A DNA stretch of 40,774 bases from assembly GCF_028276765.1 (NCBI RefSeq), contig NZ_JAPYVU010000010.1:1-40774 (forward strand), written 5' to 3'. Shown here in pieces: positions 1 through 8,041 of this stretch (within the stretch, counting starts at the first letter, position 1; each line of letters begins with the position of its first letter). The position numbers and the translations under genes were made by a program. The notes under the pieces are model-generated. The model ran no database searches and was not told where the DNA came from. It was given only the letters and a program-made list of their open reading frames with translations. Origin of the DNA: Sulfurihydrogenibium sp. (GTDB lineage: Bacteria; Aquificota; Aquificia; Aquificales; Hydrogenothermaceae).

Positions 1-149
1 TCAATCCAGGAACCGCTCATATGATGATTGTCAATCCACTTAGTGGCGATTTTATAATGAAATTATTTTCAACACATCCACCAACAGAAGAAAGAATTAG
101 AAGATTAGAAGAGCTTGCAAGAAAAATACAGCCAGGATATGGATTTTGA
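1..149 (+). CDS. htpX: Protease HtpX, C-terminal end (partial)
   Basis: Only the last 48 codons are present; the frame opens at base 3 and stops with TGA at 147-149. The translation contains [11 protein letters not shown] followed by [18 protein letters not shown], the characteristic C-terminal signature of the M48 membrane-bound zinc metalloprotease HtpX. HtpX is an inner-membrane protease that degrades misfolded membrane proteins. The HExxH zinc site and the transmembrane helices lie outside the window. The gene converges on the minus-strand TusA-like gene, with a dispersed repeat copy in the gap. Confidence 0.9.
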   Translation, partial: NPGTAHMMIVNPLSGDFIMKLFSTHPPTEERIRRLEELARKIQPGYGF

Positions 150-237
150 AAACATCTAAATAATTCCTAAGTCGGGGATTTATGCCTCGAGTTCAATTTT
201 TAATCCAAAACATCTTAATAATTTCTTGATTTATTGC

Positions 238-345
238 TGAGGCTGTTCCAAAAATCCACACTGTCATCCTGAGGCCGTAAGGCCGAAGGATCTCATTTTT
301 AAATTTTATAAAAACCGATAATTTCTTACCCCAAGGTATAATCAA
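238..345. repeat. Dispersed palindromic repeat, copy in htpX/TusA gap
   Basis: Contains TGTTCCAAAA at 244-253, then GTCATCCTGAGG and a short GGCC-rich hairpin, then an AT-rich tail. The tail from about 287 to 345 closely resembles 33222-33275, so the similarity extends beyond the palindromic core. The sequence runs up to the stop codon of the minus-strand TusA-like gene and fills most of the convergent gap. It is noncoding. It belongs to the same family as the copies near 3545, 11000, 23012, 31653, 33128 and 40225. Confidence 0.75.
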
Positions 346-944
346 ACTTCTAACTTTGGGTATTTTTTCTCCCTATCTATTATATGTATGTCCTCTACAG
401 CGTATTTGTTTTCTTTTAAAAAATTGTAAATTTTTACAGCATCATCTTTTGATTTTAAACCAAAGACAAGACCACAATGTGGATAAATTTCCTTTGGAAC
501 CGGCAGCATTATAAAATTTTCAATGCCTTTGCTTTTTAAGAAATCTGCTGCTCTTAAACCTTCTGCAACAGATACGAACGTTATTAAATATTTTGGCTTA
601 TTAAATGGAATAATATCAAGAAGATGTTTTATAAAGTGTAGCTTAACACCCAAGGAGATAAACTTTATTTTATCCCAAATGCTTTCACCTTTAAAACCTT
701 TTCCTCTTTCTATAACTGCAACGTAGTAGCCGTTTTCTTCTTTGAACTCCAAAAGCTTATTACCTGTTTCAAAAGCCCATATTTCTATATCTTTCTTAAA
801 TGATTTATCATCTGCTAAAACTTTTAATCTTTCGCCTACAGGTATTTCTTTTAACTTTCTTGATACAAATGTCAGTGGTAAAGGGCAAAATAATCCTCTT
901 GTATCAACTATTTCTAATTCTTTATTTGCAGATGAGTTTTCCAA
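342..944 (-). CDS. TusA/SirA domain fused to DUF3343-like (Se/S carrier-like) domain
   Basis: A 200-residue cytoplasmic protein. Residues 10-80 form a TusA-like sulfur-carrier domain with the signature Cys20-Pro-Leu-Pro, where the Cys would carry a persulfide. Residues 118-180 resemble the DUF3343 putative Se/S carrier domain, with Cys157 in PHCGLVFGL. About 35 residues link the two. The start is TTG at 942-944, chosen because GGAGG lies 8 bases upstream; no ATG fits. It overlaps the end of the HIT gene by 23 bp and is the last gene of the miaA-hfq-hflX-HIT run. Two possible persulfide cysteines in one chain suggest internal sulfur relay, which is inference. In a Sox-bearing thiosulfate oxidiser, trafficking of sulfane sulfur is a plausible role; tRNA thiolation is the alternative. 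Confidence 0.75.
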   Translation of the reverse strand: MENSSANKELEIVDTRGLFCPLPLTFVSRKLKEIPVGERLKVLADDKSFKKDIEIWAFETGNKLLEFKEENGYYVAVIERGKGFKGESIWDKIKFISLGVKLHFIKHLLDIIPFNKPKYLITFVSVAEGLRAADFLKSKGIENFIMLPVPKEIYPHCGLVFGLKSKDDAVKIYNFLKENKYAVEDIHIIDREKKYPKLEV

Positions 945-1266
945 GTGGCTCGCCTCCTAATAAATGCCAATGTACATGAAATACTTCCTGTCCTGAATCT
1001 GGACCGGAGTTTATTATCAGTCTAAATCCTGTTTTGTCTATTTCAAACATTTTTGCAATTTCGTTTGCTTTTAAGATAATATGACCGATTAATGTTTTAT
1101 GTCTTCCTTCAAAATAAAGGTTGTTTGGTATATGCTCTTTTGGAATTATAAGTATGTGAACTTTTGCCTGTGGTCTTATATCATGAAAAGCCATTATTAA
1201 CTCATCTTCATAAACTATTTTAGCAGGAATTTCTTTATTGACTATTTTGCAAAAAACACAATCCAT
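922..1266 (-). CDS. HIT family protein (Hint/PKCI-type nucleotide hydrolase)
   Basis: A 114-residue histidine-triad protein with N-terminal CVFCKIVNKEIPA and the C-terminal triad HVHWHLLGG, the classic HxHxHxx motif. The family hydrolyses AMP-linked substrates such as adenosine phosphoramidates; the first Cys pair is commonly associated with zinc in this subfamily. The frame is open further upstream, but the ATG at 1264-1266 is the likely start because AAAGGAGG lies just before it and homologues begin MDCVFCK. That start lies inside the 3' end of hflX (about 32 bp overlap), indicating translational coupling. The substrate is not predictable from sequence. Confidence 0.9.
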   Translation of the reverse strand: MDCVFCKIVNKEIPAKIVYEDELIMAFHDIRPQAKVHILIIPKEHIPNNLYFEGRHKTLIGHIILKANEIAKMFEIDKTGFRLIINSGPDSGQEVFHVHWHLLGGEPLGKLICK

Positions 1267-2353
1267 GGTTTTCCTCCTTTTGTTTTGCATATTTTTTAAG
1301 TATATCAAAAAGTTTATCTATATTCCATCCTTTTTCTGCTGATATAGTTATGGTATTTTCCATTACATCTTCTTCGATCAAATCTTTTGATGGAACGACT
1401 TTATCAATCTTGTTAAAAACTGTTATAATTGGTTTATCTTGAAGTTTTAACTGTTTTAATACGTTTTCAACGGTTGTTTTCTTTTTCATCCAATTTTTAT
1501 CTGAAATATCAATCACATGAAGAATAACATCTGCATCTTCTATTTCTTTTAAGGTTGTCATGAATGCATCCATTATTTCAGATGGCATATCTTCAACAAA
1601 TCCAACTGTATCTGTTATTAAAACTTTCTTTTTTATATCAGGATAGTAGATTAAAGATGTTTTTGTGTCAAGAGTTGCAAAAAGCTGGTCAGATATGAAT
1701 ACATCTCTTTTTGTAAGTCTTTTTAAAAGTGAAGACTTGCCTGCGTTTGTATATCCTGCAAGAGAAACTTTTAGTATGTTTGGATTATCTTCTCTTGATT
1801 TTCTTTGTTCTTCTCTTTGCTTTTCTATTTCTTTAAGTTGTTTTTTAATTTTGTTTATTCTATCTTTGATCGTTCTTGTTTTTATCTCTCCAAGCTTTTC
1901 ACCGGCTCCTTTTGTCTTCATACCACCGCCAATTCTTGAAAGCTCTTTTCCTTTTCCGCCATAAACTCTTGGAAGCTGATGTTGCAAGTATGCAAGCTCT
2001 ACTTGGAGTTTTGCCTGTTTTGTTCTTGCATTATTCAAGAAAATTTTAAGAATTAAATCTGTTCTATCAAGAACTTCCACATTTAATTCCTTAGATAAGT
2101 TAGATATTTGAACAGGTGATAAATTTACATTAAAAACAACAGTATCTGCTCCTATTCCTTCAACAAGCTGGGCTATCTCTTTTACCTTTCCACGACCTAT
2201 AAAATAGGCAGGGTCTGGAGATTCTCTTTTTTGATACACTTTACCTACAACGGTTCCACCTGCTGCCTCTACCAAACCCTCAAGCTCTTGAATTTTATAT
2301 TCAAAGTCTTCTTCTTTATCGTTTAGATTTACTGCTACTATTACTACCTTCAC
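1235..2353 (-). CDS. hflX: Ribosome-associated GTPase HflX
   Basis: 372 residues. The N-terminal HflX domain (about 1-185) includes the glycine-rich segment YGGKGKELSRIGGGMKTKG, followed by a coiled linker (165-190). The GTPase domain has G1 GYTNAGKS at 200-207, G3 DTVG and G4 NKID. HflX binds the 50S subunit and splits stalled or heat-damaged ribosomes. The start is GTG at 2351-2353, two bases after the hfq stop, with only a weak GTAGAG ribosome-binding site, so it probably depends on coupling with hfq. The miaA-hfq-hflX order is the same as in Proteobacteria. Confidence 0.95.
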   Translation of the reverse strand: MKVVIVAVNLNDKEEDFEYKIQELEGLVEAAGGTVVGKVYQKRESPDPAYFIGRGKVKEIAQLVEGIGADTVVFNVNLSPVQISNLSKELNVEVLDRTDLILKIFLNNARTKQAKLQVELAYLQHQLPRVYGGKGKELSRIGGGMKTKGAGEKLGEIKTRTIKDRINKIKKQLKEIEKQREEQRKSREDNPNILKVSLAGYTNAGKSSLLKRLTKRDVFISDQLFATLDTKTSLIYYPDIKKKVLITDTVGFVEDMPSEIMDAFMTTLKEIEDADVILHVIDISDKNWMKKKTTVENVLKQLKLQDKPIITVFNKIDKVVPSKDLIEEDVMENTITISAEKGWNIDKLFDILKKYAKQKEENHGLCFLQNSQ

Positions 2354-2355
2354 GC

Positions 2356-2544
2356 TTACTCTACAACGATTGTACTAATTGCATGTTTATAAATAAGTTG
2401 CTGTTGACCGTTAACATCAACAAGAATAGTAAATTGGTCTGCGTCAATTATTTTTCCAACAATTCTTGTTCCTCTAATTAAGTAAATTGTCACTTCTTTA
2501 CCTTCTTTTCTATACTCGTTTAAAATTTCATCTTGTACTGACAT
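2356..2544 (-). CDS. hfq: RNA chaperone Hfq
   Basis: 62 residues, a minimal Hfq consisting of essentially the Sm fold with almost no C-terminal tail. Sm1 is the segment VTIYLIRGTRIVGKI with VDVNGQQQLIYKHAISTI forming the Sm2 region, including the conserved YKHAIS. It forms a hexameric ring that anneals small RNAs to mRNAs. The start ATG is preceded by AGGAGG, and the gene overlaps the end of miaA by 17 bp. Its presence implies that small-RNA regulation operates in this organism; no trans-acting small RNA was identified in the window. Confidence 0.95.
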   Translation of the reverse strand: MSVQDEILNEYRKEGKEVTIYLIRGTRIVGKIIDADQFTILVDVNGQQQLIYKHAISTIVVE

Positions 2545-3466
2545 GTCTTACCTCCTGGTTATATTTTCTATAAATATAGTCTAATATCTCATTAACTTCA
2601 AATTTAGATGCTTCTATTTTTTCAAAATCTGTTTTATTTCTAAAGGTTCTGATTTGTCTTTTTGCAAAATCCTTAGTATTTTCTATTATACATTTTTTAG
2701 CATCTTCAAGTGAGATTTTTTTATCTAAGTAAGGTAAAATTTCTTTGTATCCTATTGCCTGCATTGATGTTAAACTGTCTTTAAATCCCATATCTACAAG
2801 CTTTTTAACTTCTTCGACAAGACCTTTTTCAAACATTTTTTCAACTCTTATCTCTATTCTATCCATAAGCTCCTGTCTGTCTCTTTCAAGAATAAAGCCC
2901 ATAAAGTTATACCTTTTTGATTTAAAATTATGTTGATTTATGAAAAAAGAAAACGGTTTTCCTGTAAGGTAATACACTTCTAATGCTCTAACAATTCTTC
3001 TTTTATCATTTACGTGTATTTTGTTTGCATACTCTGGGTCTACTTTTTGCAACTGTGTATAAAGCTCTAAATTATCTAAGCTGTTTAATTTTTCTCTTAA
3101 AGTCCAATCACTTTCTGGTGCATCTGATAAGCCATATAAAGCTCCTTGAATGTATAGCCAAGTACCGCCCACTACTATTGGTATTTTGCCTTTTTCTCTA
3201 ATTTTTTGGACAGCTTTATCAAAATCTTCAATATACTCTTTCACAGAGTAGTTTTGAGAAGGTAAGATTACATCTATAACATAATGCTCAATTCCTTCTC
3301 TTTCTTCAACAGATGGCTTTGCCGTTCCAATATCCATATACTTATAAACCATCATAGAGTCTGCACTAATTACTTCTCCATCTAAAAGTTTTGCAAGCTT
3401 AATACCAAGCTCTGTTTTTCCCGTTGCTGTTGCTCCTGCTATAACTATCATCAAAGTTTTTCCCAT
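2528..3466 (-). CDS. miaA: tRNA dimethylallyltransferase MiaA
   Basis: 312 residues. The P-loop GATATGKT is at 11-18, followed by ISADSMMVYKYMDIGTAKP, the typical MiaA substrate-binding segment, and later QAIGYKE and KRQIRTFR. The enzyme adds a dimethylallyl group to A37 of tRNAs that read UNN codons. The first ATG (3464-3466) has no good ribosome-binding site; an internal ATG five codons later (MIVIAG) is an alternative start. It is the first gene of the miaA-hfq-hflX operon, and its upstream region is occupied by repeat-family sequence. Confidence 0.95.
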   Translation of the reverse strand: MGKTLMIVIAGATATGKTELGIKLAKLLDGEVISADSMMVYKYMDIGTAKPSVEEREGIEHYVIDVILPSQNYSVKEYIEDFDKAVQKIREKGKIPIVVGGTWLYIQGALYGLSDAPESDWTLREKLNSLDNLELYTQLQKVDPEYANKIHVNDKRRIVRALEVYYLTGKPFSFFINQHNFKSKRYNFMGFILERDRQELMDRIEIRVEKMFEKGLVEEVKKLVDMGFKDSLTSMQAIGYKEILPYLDKKISLEDAKKCIIENTKDFAKRQIRTFRNKTDFEKIEASKFEVNEILDYIYRKYNQEVRHVSTR

Positions 3467-3544
3467 AATTTGTTTTTTTGTTTAATAATATAAGCTAAAA
3501 CAATTAAAAATGGATGATTTTTATTTTAGAACTTACGTATTAAT

Positions 3545-3695
3545 TGAGGGTGTTCCAAAATTTTTGTAAATTTACCTTTCCTTGTCTCCTGAGGCCGAAG
3601 GATCTCTTTTTTTAATATTTTTTTGAAAAGAAAGAAAAAACAGAAGATTCTTCGCTTCGCTCAGAATGACGATGTGGATTTTTGGAACAGTCTCC
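3545..3695. repeat. Complete MITE-like palindromic repeat with terminal inverted repeats
   Basis: The left end carries TGTTCCAAAA at 3551-3560 and the right end its exact complement TTTTGGAACA at 3680-3689, each preceded by a similar GAGG(G)-type border. Inside, CCTGAGGCCGAAGGATC on the left faces GATTCTTCGCTTCGCTCAG on the right. Other copies of the same blocks occur through the window in one-sided or degenerate form, so this 151-bp copy looks like the full unit. It has no coding capacity. The organisation resembles a small non-autonomous mobile element; no clear target-site duplication is visible at its ends. Confidence 0.7.
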
Positions 3696-3784
3696 ATAGA
3701 ACATTCTGCAGCCGTGTAAAGAATCTCCCCCCCTTTCTTACCTCTACTTCTCGCTTCTTATTTTCTTACTTTTTAAAATATAGA

Positions 3785-3925
3785 GCCTTCGACTTTAAGG
3801 CCTCAGGGTGACGGAGAAAGGTTGAATGGTAAGCATTAAAGGAAGGATAACCTAATTTGTCATTCTTCAGCCGACTAAGAATCTTATACTTTTGTTGAAT
3901 TTCTCACCCGACGTATTTAATTTAA
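3785..3925. repeat. Degenerate dispersed repeat upstream of glnD
   Basis: Contains CCTCAGGGTGACGG and then GTCATTCTTCAGCC with an AATTTCTCACCCGACGTATTT tail (split across about 3880-3925). The same tail type recurs near 23075-23097 and 31755-31790. Together with the 3545-3695 copy it fills most of the 549-bp gap between miaA and glnD. I see no gene in that gap. Confidence 0.5.
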
Positions 3926-3952
3926 TATCTATTTTCTATAAGAGATTTTTTA

Positions 3953-3958
3953 TATAAT
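3953..3958 (+). promoter_or_regulatory. Tentative -10 element for glnD
   Basis: TATAAT lies 57 bases before the glnD start in the only stretch of this gap not occupied by repeat sequence. No convincing -35 hexamer is found 16-18 bases upstream, so the assignment rests on the -10 match alone in AT-rich DNA. Confidence 0.3.
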
Positions 3959-4015
3959 TTATTAGCAGCGATTTAGATTGCTTATGTAATCAACTTATTC
4001 TAAAAGGAGCAGAAA

Positions 4016-6625
4016 ATGGAAACGGCATTAGAAGTAAATAAAAAACAACATATTTTAGATAACTACAATAAAGCGAAAAAAGAGCTTATAGCAAAACATT
4101 ATGCTGGAGAAAGTGCACTAACAATTGTTAAAGAGTTATCGGACTTAACAGACCAAACAATCAAAGAGTTTGCAAGAATTTCTTTTCCAAATCTTAATGA
4201 GATATCAATTATAGTCCTTGGTGGATATGGAAGAAGAGAGCTATGTTTTAAATCTGATATAGATATCTCAATAGTCTATGACACAGAAGATATAGAAAGT
4301 CTAAAAGTTGGCATAGAAAATTTTTACTATTGTTTGCTGGATTTAAAATGCGACATTGGATTTTCTCCAAGAAATATTAAAACTTTTTTAGATTTGTCAA
4401 AAGAAGATTTAACAGTAGCAACAGCACTACTTCAAGGTAGATTTCTATGTGGAAATGAAGATATATATAAAACATTGTCAGAAAAATTTAAAAAACTAAT
4501 AAGGTCTAAAAGAAAAGCATACATAGAAGCTACGCTAAAAGCAAGGAAGGTTAGATACAGCAACACAGGAAGTAGCATTTATCTGATGGAGCCGCATGTT
4601 AAAGAAGGCGAAGGTGGTCTTAGGGATTTTCATGAAGTATTTTGGATAGCGAAAGTTTTAGATGATGTTAACGATTATAGATACTTTGTAGAAAAAAACA
4701 TAATCCTTGAAGAAGAATATATAGAATTGATGAATGCTTATGATTTTCTTTTAAGAATAAGAAATCAGATGCATCTATTATGCAATAAAAAATGTGATGT
4801 TTTAACATTTGCATTACAGGAGGAAGTAGCTAAAAAGATTGGTTATGCTCCTGAAAATGCAGATTATGAAGCATTAAGAGATAGCGTTGAAAGAATGATG
4901 AAACTTTACTATTTGAACGCAAGGTCGATCAATAACATAACAAACAGAATACTAAAAAATCTTACAGAGTCAGAAAGTCCATACGAAGAATATATTCCAA
5001 TTGATGATGTGTTTATAAGAACATCTTCTGAAATAGATGTTTTAAACTCTAAAAAGTTTGAAAAAGAGCCGGAGAAAAACATCCTAAAGGCTTTTAAATA
5101 CTTTAAAAAATACGGCTTGAATTTTTCTTCTAATCTTGAATATTTGCTTAGAAAAAATGAAAGATTTTTAAAAGGTAAAAAACTATCTGATGACCTAAAA
5201 GAGATTGTTAGAGAAATATTTTCTTCTATAAACAACCTTCCAAAAACGCTAAAAAGAATGCAAGATTTTTATGTCCTTGATGATTTAATTCCTGAGTTTG
5301 GATTTCAAAGATGCCATTTCCAATACGACCATTATCATAAGTATACAACCGATGCCCATGCTATCAAAGCTTTAGAAGAGTTAGAAAACCTTCCTAAGAT
5401 TGACAGCTTTCAAAAAATAAAAATCTTTGAGATTTACAAAGAAATCCAAAGAAAAGATTTATTAATCTGGGCGATATTTTTACATGATATCGGAAAAGGA
5501 CATAAGGCAGACCATAGCGTCCTTGGTGCAGAAATGGCAAGAGATATTTTAGATAGATTTGGATATCCTTTAAAAGATATAGAAACTGTAAGCTTTTTAG
5601 TAAGACATCACTTAGATATGGCTCACATTTCACAAAGGAGAAACCTACACGAACCAAGAGTTATTGAAGATTTCGTTAAAGTTATCAAAAACAAAGAACT
5701 TTTAAACATGCTAACAGTTTTAACATGGTGTGATGCAAACGCTGTAGGCTCTGGAGCTTGGAACGACTGGAAGTTTGCATTATTGATGGAACTTTACAAC
5801 AAAGCTTCTGAATATTTAGAAAGCAGCAGCATCGAAGATTTAGAAGCGCAAATTCAAAAGAGATTTGAAGATAAAAAGCGAAAACTCCTTGAACTTTTAA
5901 CCTTAGAGCTTTCTAAAGAAAAAGCAGAATTTCATCTAAACAGACTTTCAGATTACTATATTTTATCTACACCACTACAAGATATAGTAAAACATATAAA
6001 GTTAGAAGATAAGCTTATAGAAGAAAATCTTACACTTACTACCACATTTGAGAAAAACATAGGAGCAGGATATTCCGATGTTGTAATAGCCGTTAAAAAC
6101 ATAGAAAATCCACTACTAATAATCACTGGAATTTTAACTTACTTAAACATTAACATTCTTACTGTGTACAGCTTTGAAAGAAAAGATGGAATATACCTTA
6201 TAGAAACTCAAATTTCAACCTCAAGCTTAGAAGCTATTGATGAGCAAAAATTTGAAAAATTCTTAAACTTACTTTTAAAAGTAGTTAACGGAGAAGAAAA
6301 GTTTGAAAACCTAACAAGAAAAAGAGACAGAGGATTTAGAGCTTCTACCGTTCCACCACCTACATTTGTAAAAATAGACAATGAAATGTCAGAAAATTAC
6401 ACAATCTTTGATATTTCTGGAGAAGATAGAGTTGGGCTGCTTTTTGATATAATCAAAATATTCTCAAAGTACGATTTATACGTTCATATGGTAAAAGCTT
6501 CAACGCAGGGTTTGAGAGTTAGAGATGCTTTTTATATTAGAACAAAAAATAAAGAGAAAGTTTATGACAAGGAGCTTCTGGAAAAAGTTCAAAATGAGAT
6601 ATTGGAGCTGTTAAAAAATGGCTAG
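4016..6625 (+). CDS. glnD: Bifunctional uridylyltransferase/uridylyl-removing enzyme GlnD
   Basis: 869 residues, full length for the family. The nucleotidyltransferase motif GGYGRRELCFKSDIDISI is at about 68-86, with the DxD metal ligands. The HD-domain motif FLHDIGKG lies at about 488-495, with a second HH pair in VRHHLD. Two C-terminal ACT domains follow, the last beginning near NYTIFDISGEDRVGLL. GlnD uridylylates PII proteins when glutamine is low and removes UMP when it is high, controlling nitrogen assimilation. AAGGAGC precedes the ATG. It appears monocistronic; no glnB or glnA is nearby in the window. Confidence 0.96.
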   Translation: METALEVNKKQHILDNYNKAKKELIAKHYAGESALTIVKELSDLTDQTIKEFARISFPNLNEISIIVLGGYGRRELCFKSDIDISIVYDTEDIESLKVGIENFYYCLLDLKCDIGFSPRNIKTFLDLSKEDLTVATALLQGRFLCGNEDIYKTLSEKFKKLIRSKRKAYIEATLKARKVRYSNTGSSIYLMEPHVKEGEGGLRDFHEVFWIAKVLDDVNDYRYFVEKNIILEEEYIELMNAYDFLLRIRNQMHLLCNKKCDVLTFALQEEVAKKIGYAPENADYEALRDSVERMMKLYYLNARSINNITNRILKNLTESESPYEEYIPIDDVFIRTSSEIDVLNSKKFEKEPEKNILKAFKYFKKYGLNFSSNLEYLLRKNERFLKGKKLSDDLKEIVREIFSSINNLPKTLKRMQDFYVLDDLIPEFGFQRCHFQYDHYHKYTTDAHAIKALEELENLPKIDSFQKIKIFEIYKEIQRKDLLIWAIFLHDIGKGHKADHSVLGAEMARDILDRFGYPLKDIETVSFLVRHHLDMAHISQRRNLHEPRVIEDFVKVIKNKELLNMLTVLTWCDANAVGSGAWNDWKFALLMELYNKASEYLESSSIEDLEAQIQKRFEDKKRKLLELLTLELSKEKAEFHLNRLSDYYILSTPLQDIVKHIKLEDKLIEENLTLTTTFEKNIGAGYSDVVIAVKNIENPLLIITGILTYLNINILTVYSFERKDGIYLIETQISTSSLEAIDEQKFEKFLNLLLKVVNGEEKFENLTRKRDRGFRASTVPPPTFVKIDNEMSENYTIFDISGEDRVGLLFDIIKIFSKYDLYVHMVKASTQGLRVRDAFYIRTKNKEKVYDKELLEKVQNEILELLKNG

Positions 6626-6783
6626 TTTATTTCAAAAATCCACATCATCATTTTACAGCCAGACGAAAAATTTCCTTTCTTTTACTTTTCATTTATTCAT
6701 TGTTTTGTTTATCTTCGGATTTACGTTTCCAAAATAACAAAAAAATGAACTCACAAAAACTTTAAAACAGTTATACCAACTTG

Positions 6784-6911
6784 CTGAGTTTGTTCTAAAA
6801 ATCAACGTTATTCTGAAGTTGGCAAAGAATTTCATAATTTTTCTTTTCGATTCAAAAGATCAAAAGAAGATGACGGGTAAGATAGACTTATAAAAGTTTT
6901 GAAACACTCTT
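6784..6911. repeat. Decayed copy of the MITE-like repeat
   Basis: The left border GAGTTTGTTCTAAAAATC and the right border TTTTGAAACACTCTT are diverged inverted versions of the terminal repeats at 3545 and 3695, with TTATTCTGAAGTTGGC standing for the core. It lies in the 395-bp gap between glnD and the DUF302-like gene. The rest of that gap holds a further fragment (CAAAAATCCACATCATCATT near 6634) and a terminator-like hairpin; no gene is seen. Confidence 0.5.
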
Positions 6912-6982
6912 ACGCTTTAGAGAGGGTATACTGAAATTTCTGTAACTTCTATAATATATGCGTAAAAAATTATCCTAAAGAG

Positions 6983-7009
6983 AAGGTGAGCGAGCAATAA
7001 CCTCACCTT
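6983..7009 (-). terminator. Hairpin terminator candidate at the end of the sulfur-oxidation region
   Basis: AAGGTGAG (6983-6990) is complementary to CTCACCTT (7002-7009), an 8-bp stem with an 11-base loop, 12 bases past the stop codon of the DUF302-like gene. On the minus strand the stem is followed by CTCTTTAGGATAATTTTTT, so the U-tract is interrupted. It is the most convincing transcript end for the leftward sox-associated genes. Confidence 0.5.
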
Positions 7010-7020
7010 TCAAATTATTT

Positions 7021-7518
7021 TTACATTAAGTCTCTTATAGATTTATCAATTCTGTTTTCAAGTTCTTCTACTGCTGCTTTTGCCTCCGGGTACTTTGTGC
7101 CATCTAAAAGAAGTGATGGTTTAGTTCTTACGATATAAGTATATTTATCGCCTTCAAGTTGGTAAACTGTAATTACAAATGGAGATAAAACCATTGCGTT
7201 TGGGTCGTTTGTAAAGATTTTATACAGGGTTGTCATGCTTGTAACAAGGAAGTTTTGGATATAATCAACTTTTAATTTTTTATAGTCTGGGAATAGTTTA
7301 ATGTTGTTTGCAAGTGGTGCTGCTGGGTCTGTTGTTGTTACTAAGATGATTTGATTAGCTTCAAGATTTCCTTTTAGTGCAATCATAATGTCTGCAGGGT
7401 CGCCTTCAATTTTGTAAATAACCAATCCATTGCCTGAACCCTCTGTTGATGGCTGCCATGCAAAGACTGCTGAGAATGACAGAATAACAGCCAATAAAAT
7501 TACTTTAAAAACTTTCAT
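7021..7518 (-). CDS. Exported DUF302-like protein
   Basis: 165 residues with a clear signal peptide (about 1-20, MKVFKVILLAVILSFSAVFA). The mature part has the overall pattern of DUF302 proteins: a segment of about 120 residues with ITVYQLEGDKYTYIVRTKPSLLL near the end, followed by a helical tail. There are no cysteines in the mature protein, so it is unlikely to bind heme or carry persulfide. The ATG has GGAGG upstream. It is the last gene of the minus-strand sulfur region and may be distantly related to the lipoprotein at 11218-11862. DUF302 proteins are repeatedly found near sulfur-oxidation genes, but the biochemical role is unknown; the family assignment is tentative. Confidence 0.6.
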   Translation of the reverse strand: MKVFKVILLAVILSFSAVFAWQPSTEGSGNGLVIYKIEGDPADIMIALKGNLEANQIILVTTTDPAAPLANNIKLFPDYKKLKVDYIQNFLVTSMTTLYKIFTNDPNAMVLSPFVITVYQLEGDKYTYIVRTKPSLLLDGTKYPEAKAAVEELENRIDKSIRDLM

Positions 7519-7565
7519 CAGCTAAACCTCCAAATATAATTTTATAATTAATTATATCAAAGTAT

Positions 7566-8030
7566 TTAGTGTATAGGAATATAAGCATATCCTTTGTTCT
7601 GCCAATCAACCAATCCTATAAATGCGTTTGGGATTAGCTCTACGAAATTATACAGGGTCTTTGGGTCTATTTTTTTACCTTTCATTCCTTGTTCACACAT
7701 TTGAAACTTTACGCCGTAGTTAGTAGTCAAATAACTTAATTTTGATTCTATTTCTTTTTGATTTTCTAAAAGTTCTTTGTCATCTTTGTATGGTGAATTT
7801 TGTAAGTCTTTTATAAAGAATTTATATGCATCTCCATGGATGATTACAACTACCTTTAAATCTTTTAACTGGTTTTTGTAATACTCGGCTGAATTTACAA
7901 GTCCGCTTAAAAGATACATTTTAAACTTTTTTAAATCTCCTGTTGTAAGGTTGATAACAGCTTTTGGGTTTTCCTCGGCTATGGAAAAACTGAAAACTAA
8001 TAAAATCAAGACTAAAACTTTTTTTATCAT
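7566..8030 (-). CDS. Exported DsrE-family protein
   Basis: 154 residues from the chosen start. A signal peptide (MIKKVLVLILLVFSFSIAE) is followed by a DsrE/DsrF-like domain: VVVIIHGDAYKFFIKD in the middle, then VKFQMCEQGMKG containing the only mature cysteine, at the position where DsrE proteins carry persulfide. The ATG at 8028-8030 is preferred over the in-frame GTG at 8037-8039 because AGAGGTG then sits at normal ribosome-binding distance. It lies 11 bp after the SoxH-like gene. Export is unusual compared with the cytoplasmic DsrEFH proteins; a periplasmic sulfane-sulfur role beside Sox is inference. Confidence 0.75.
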   Translation of the reverse strand: MIKKVLVLILLVFSFSIAEENPKAVINLTTGDLKKFKMYLLSGLVNSAEYYKNQLKDLKVVVIIHGDAYKFFIKDLQNSPYKDDKELLENQKEIESKLSYLTTNYGVKFQMCEQGMKGKKIDPKTLYNFVELIPNAFIGLVDWQNKGYAYIPIH

Positions 8031-8041
8031 GACTATCACCT

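Noticed and set aside
3623-3811. Plus-strand open frame of 62 codons upstream of glnD
   Set aside because: It starts inside the repeat's right arm and consists mostly of repeat and low-complexity AT-rich sequence.
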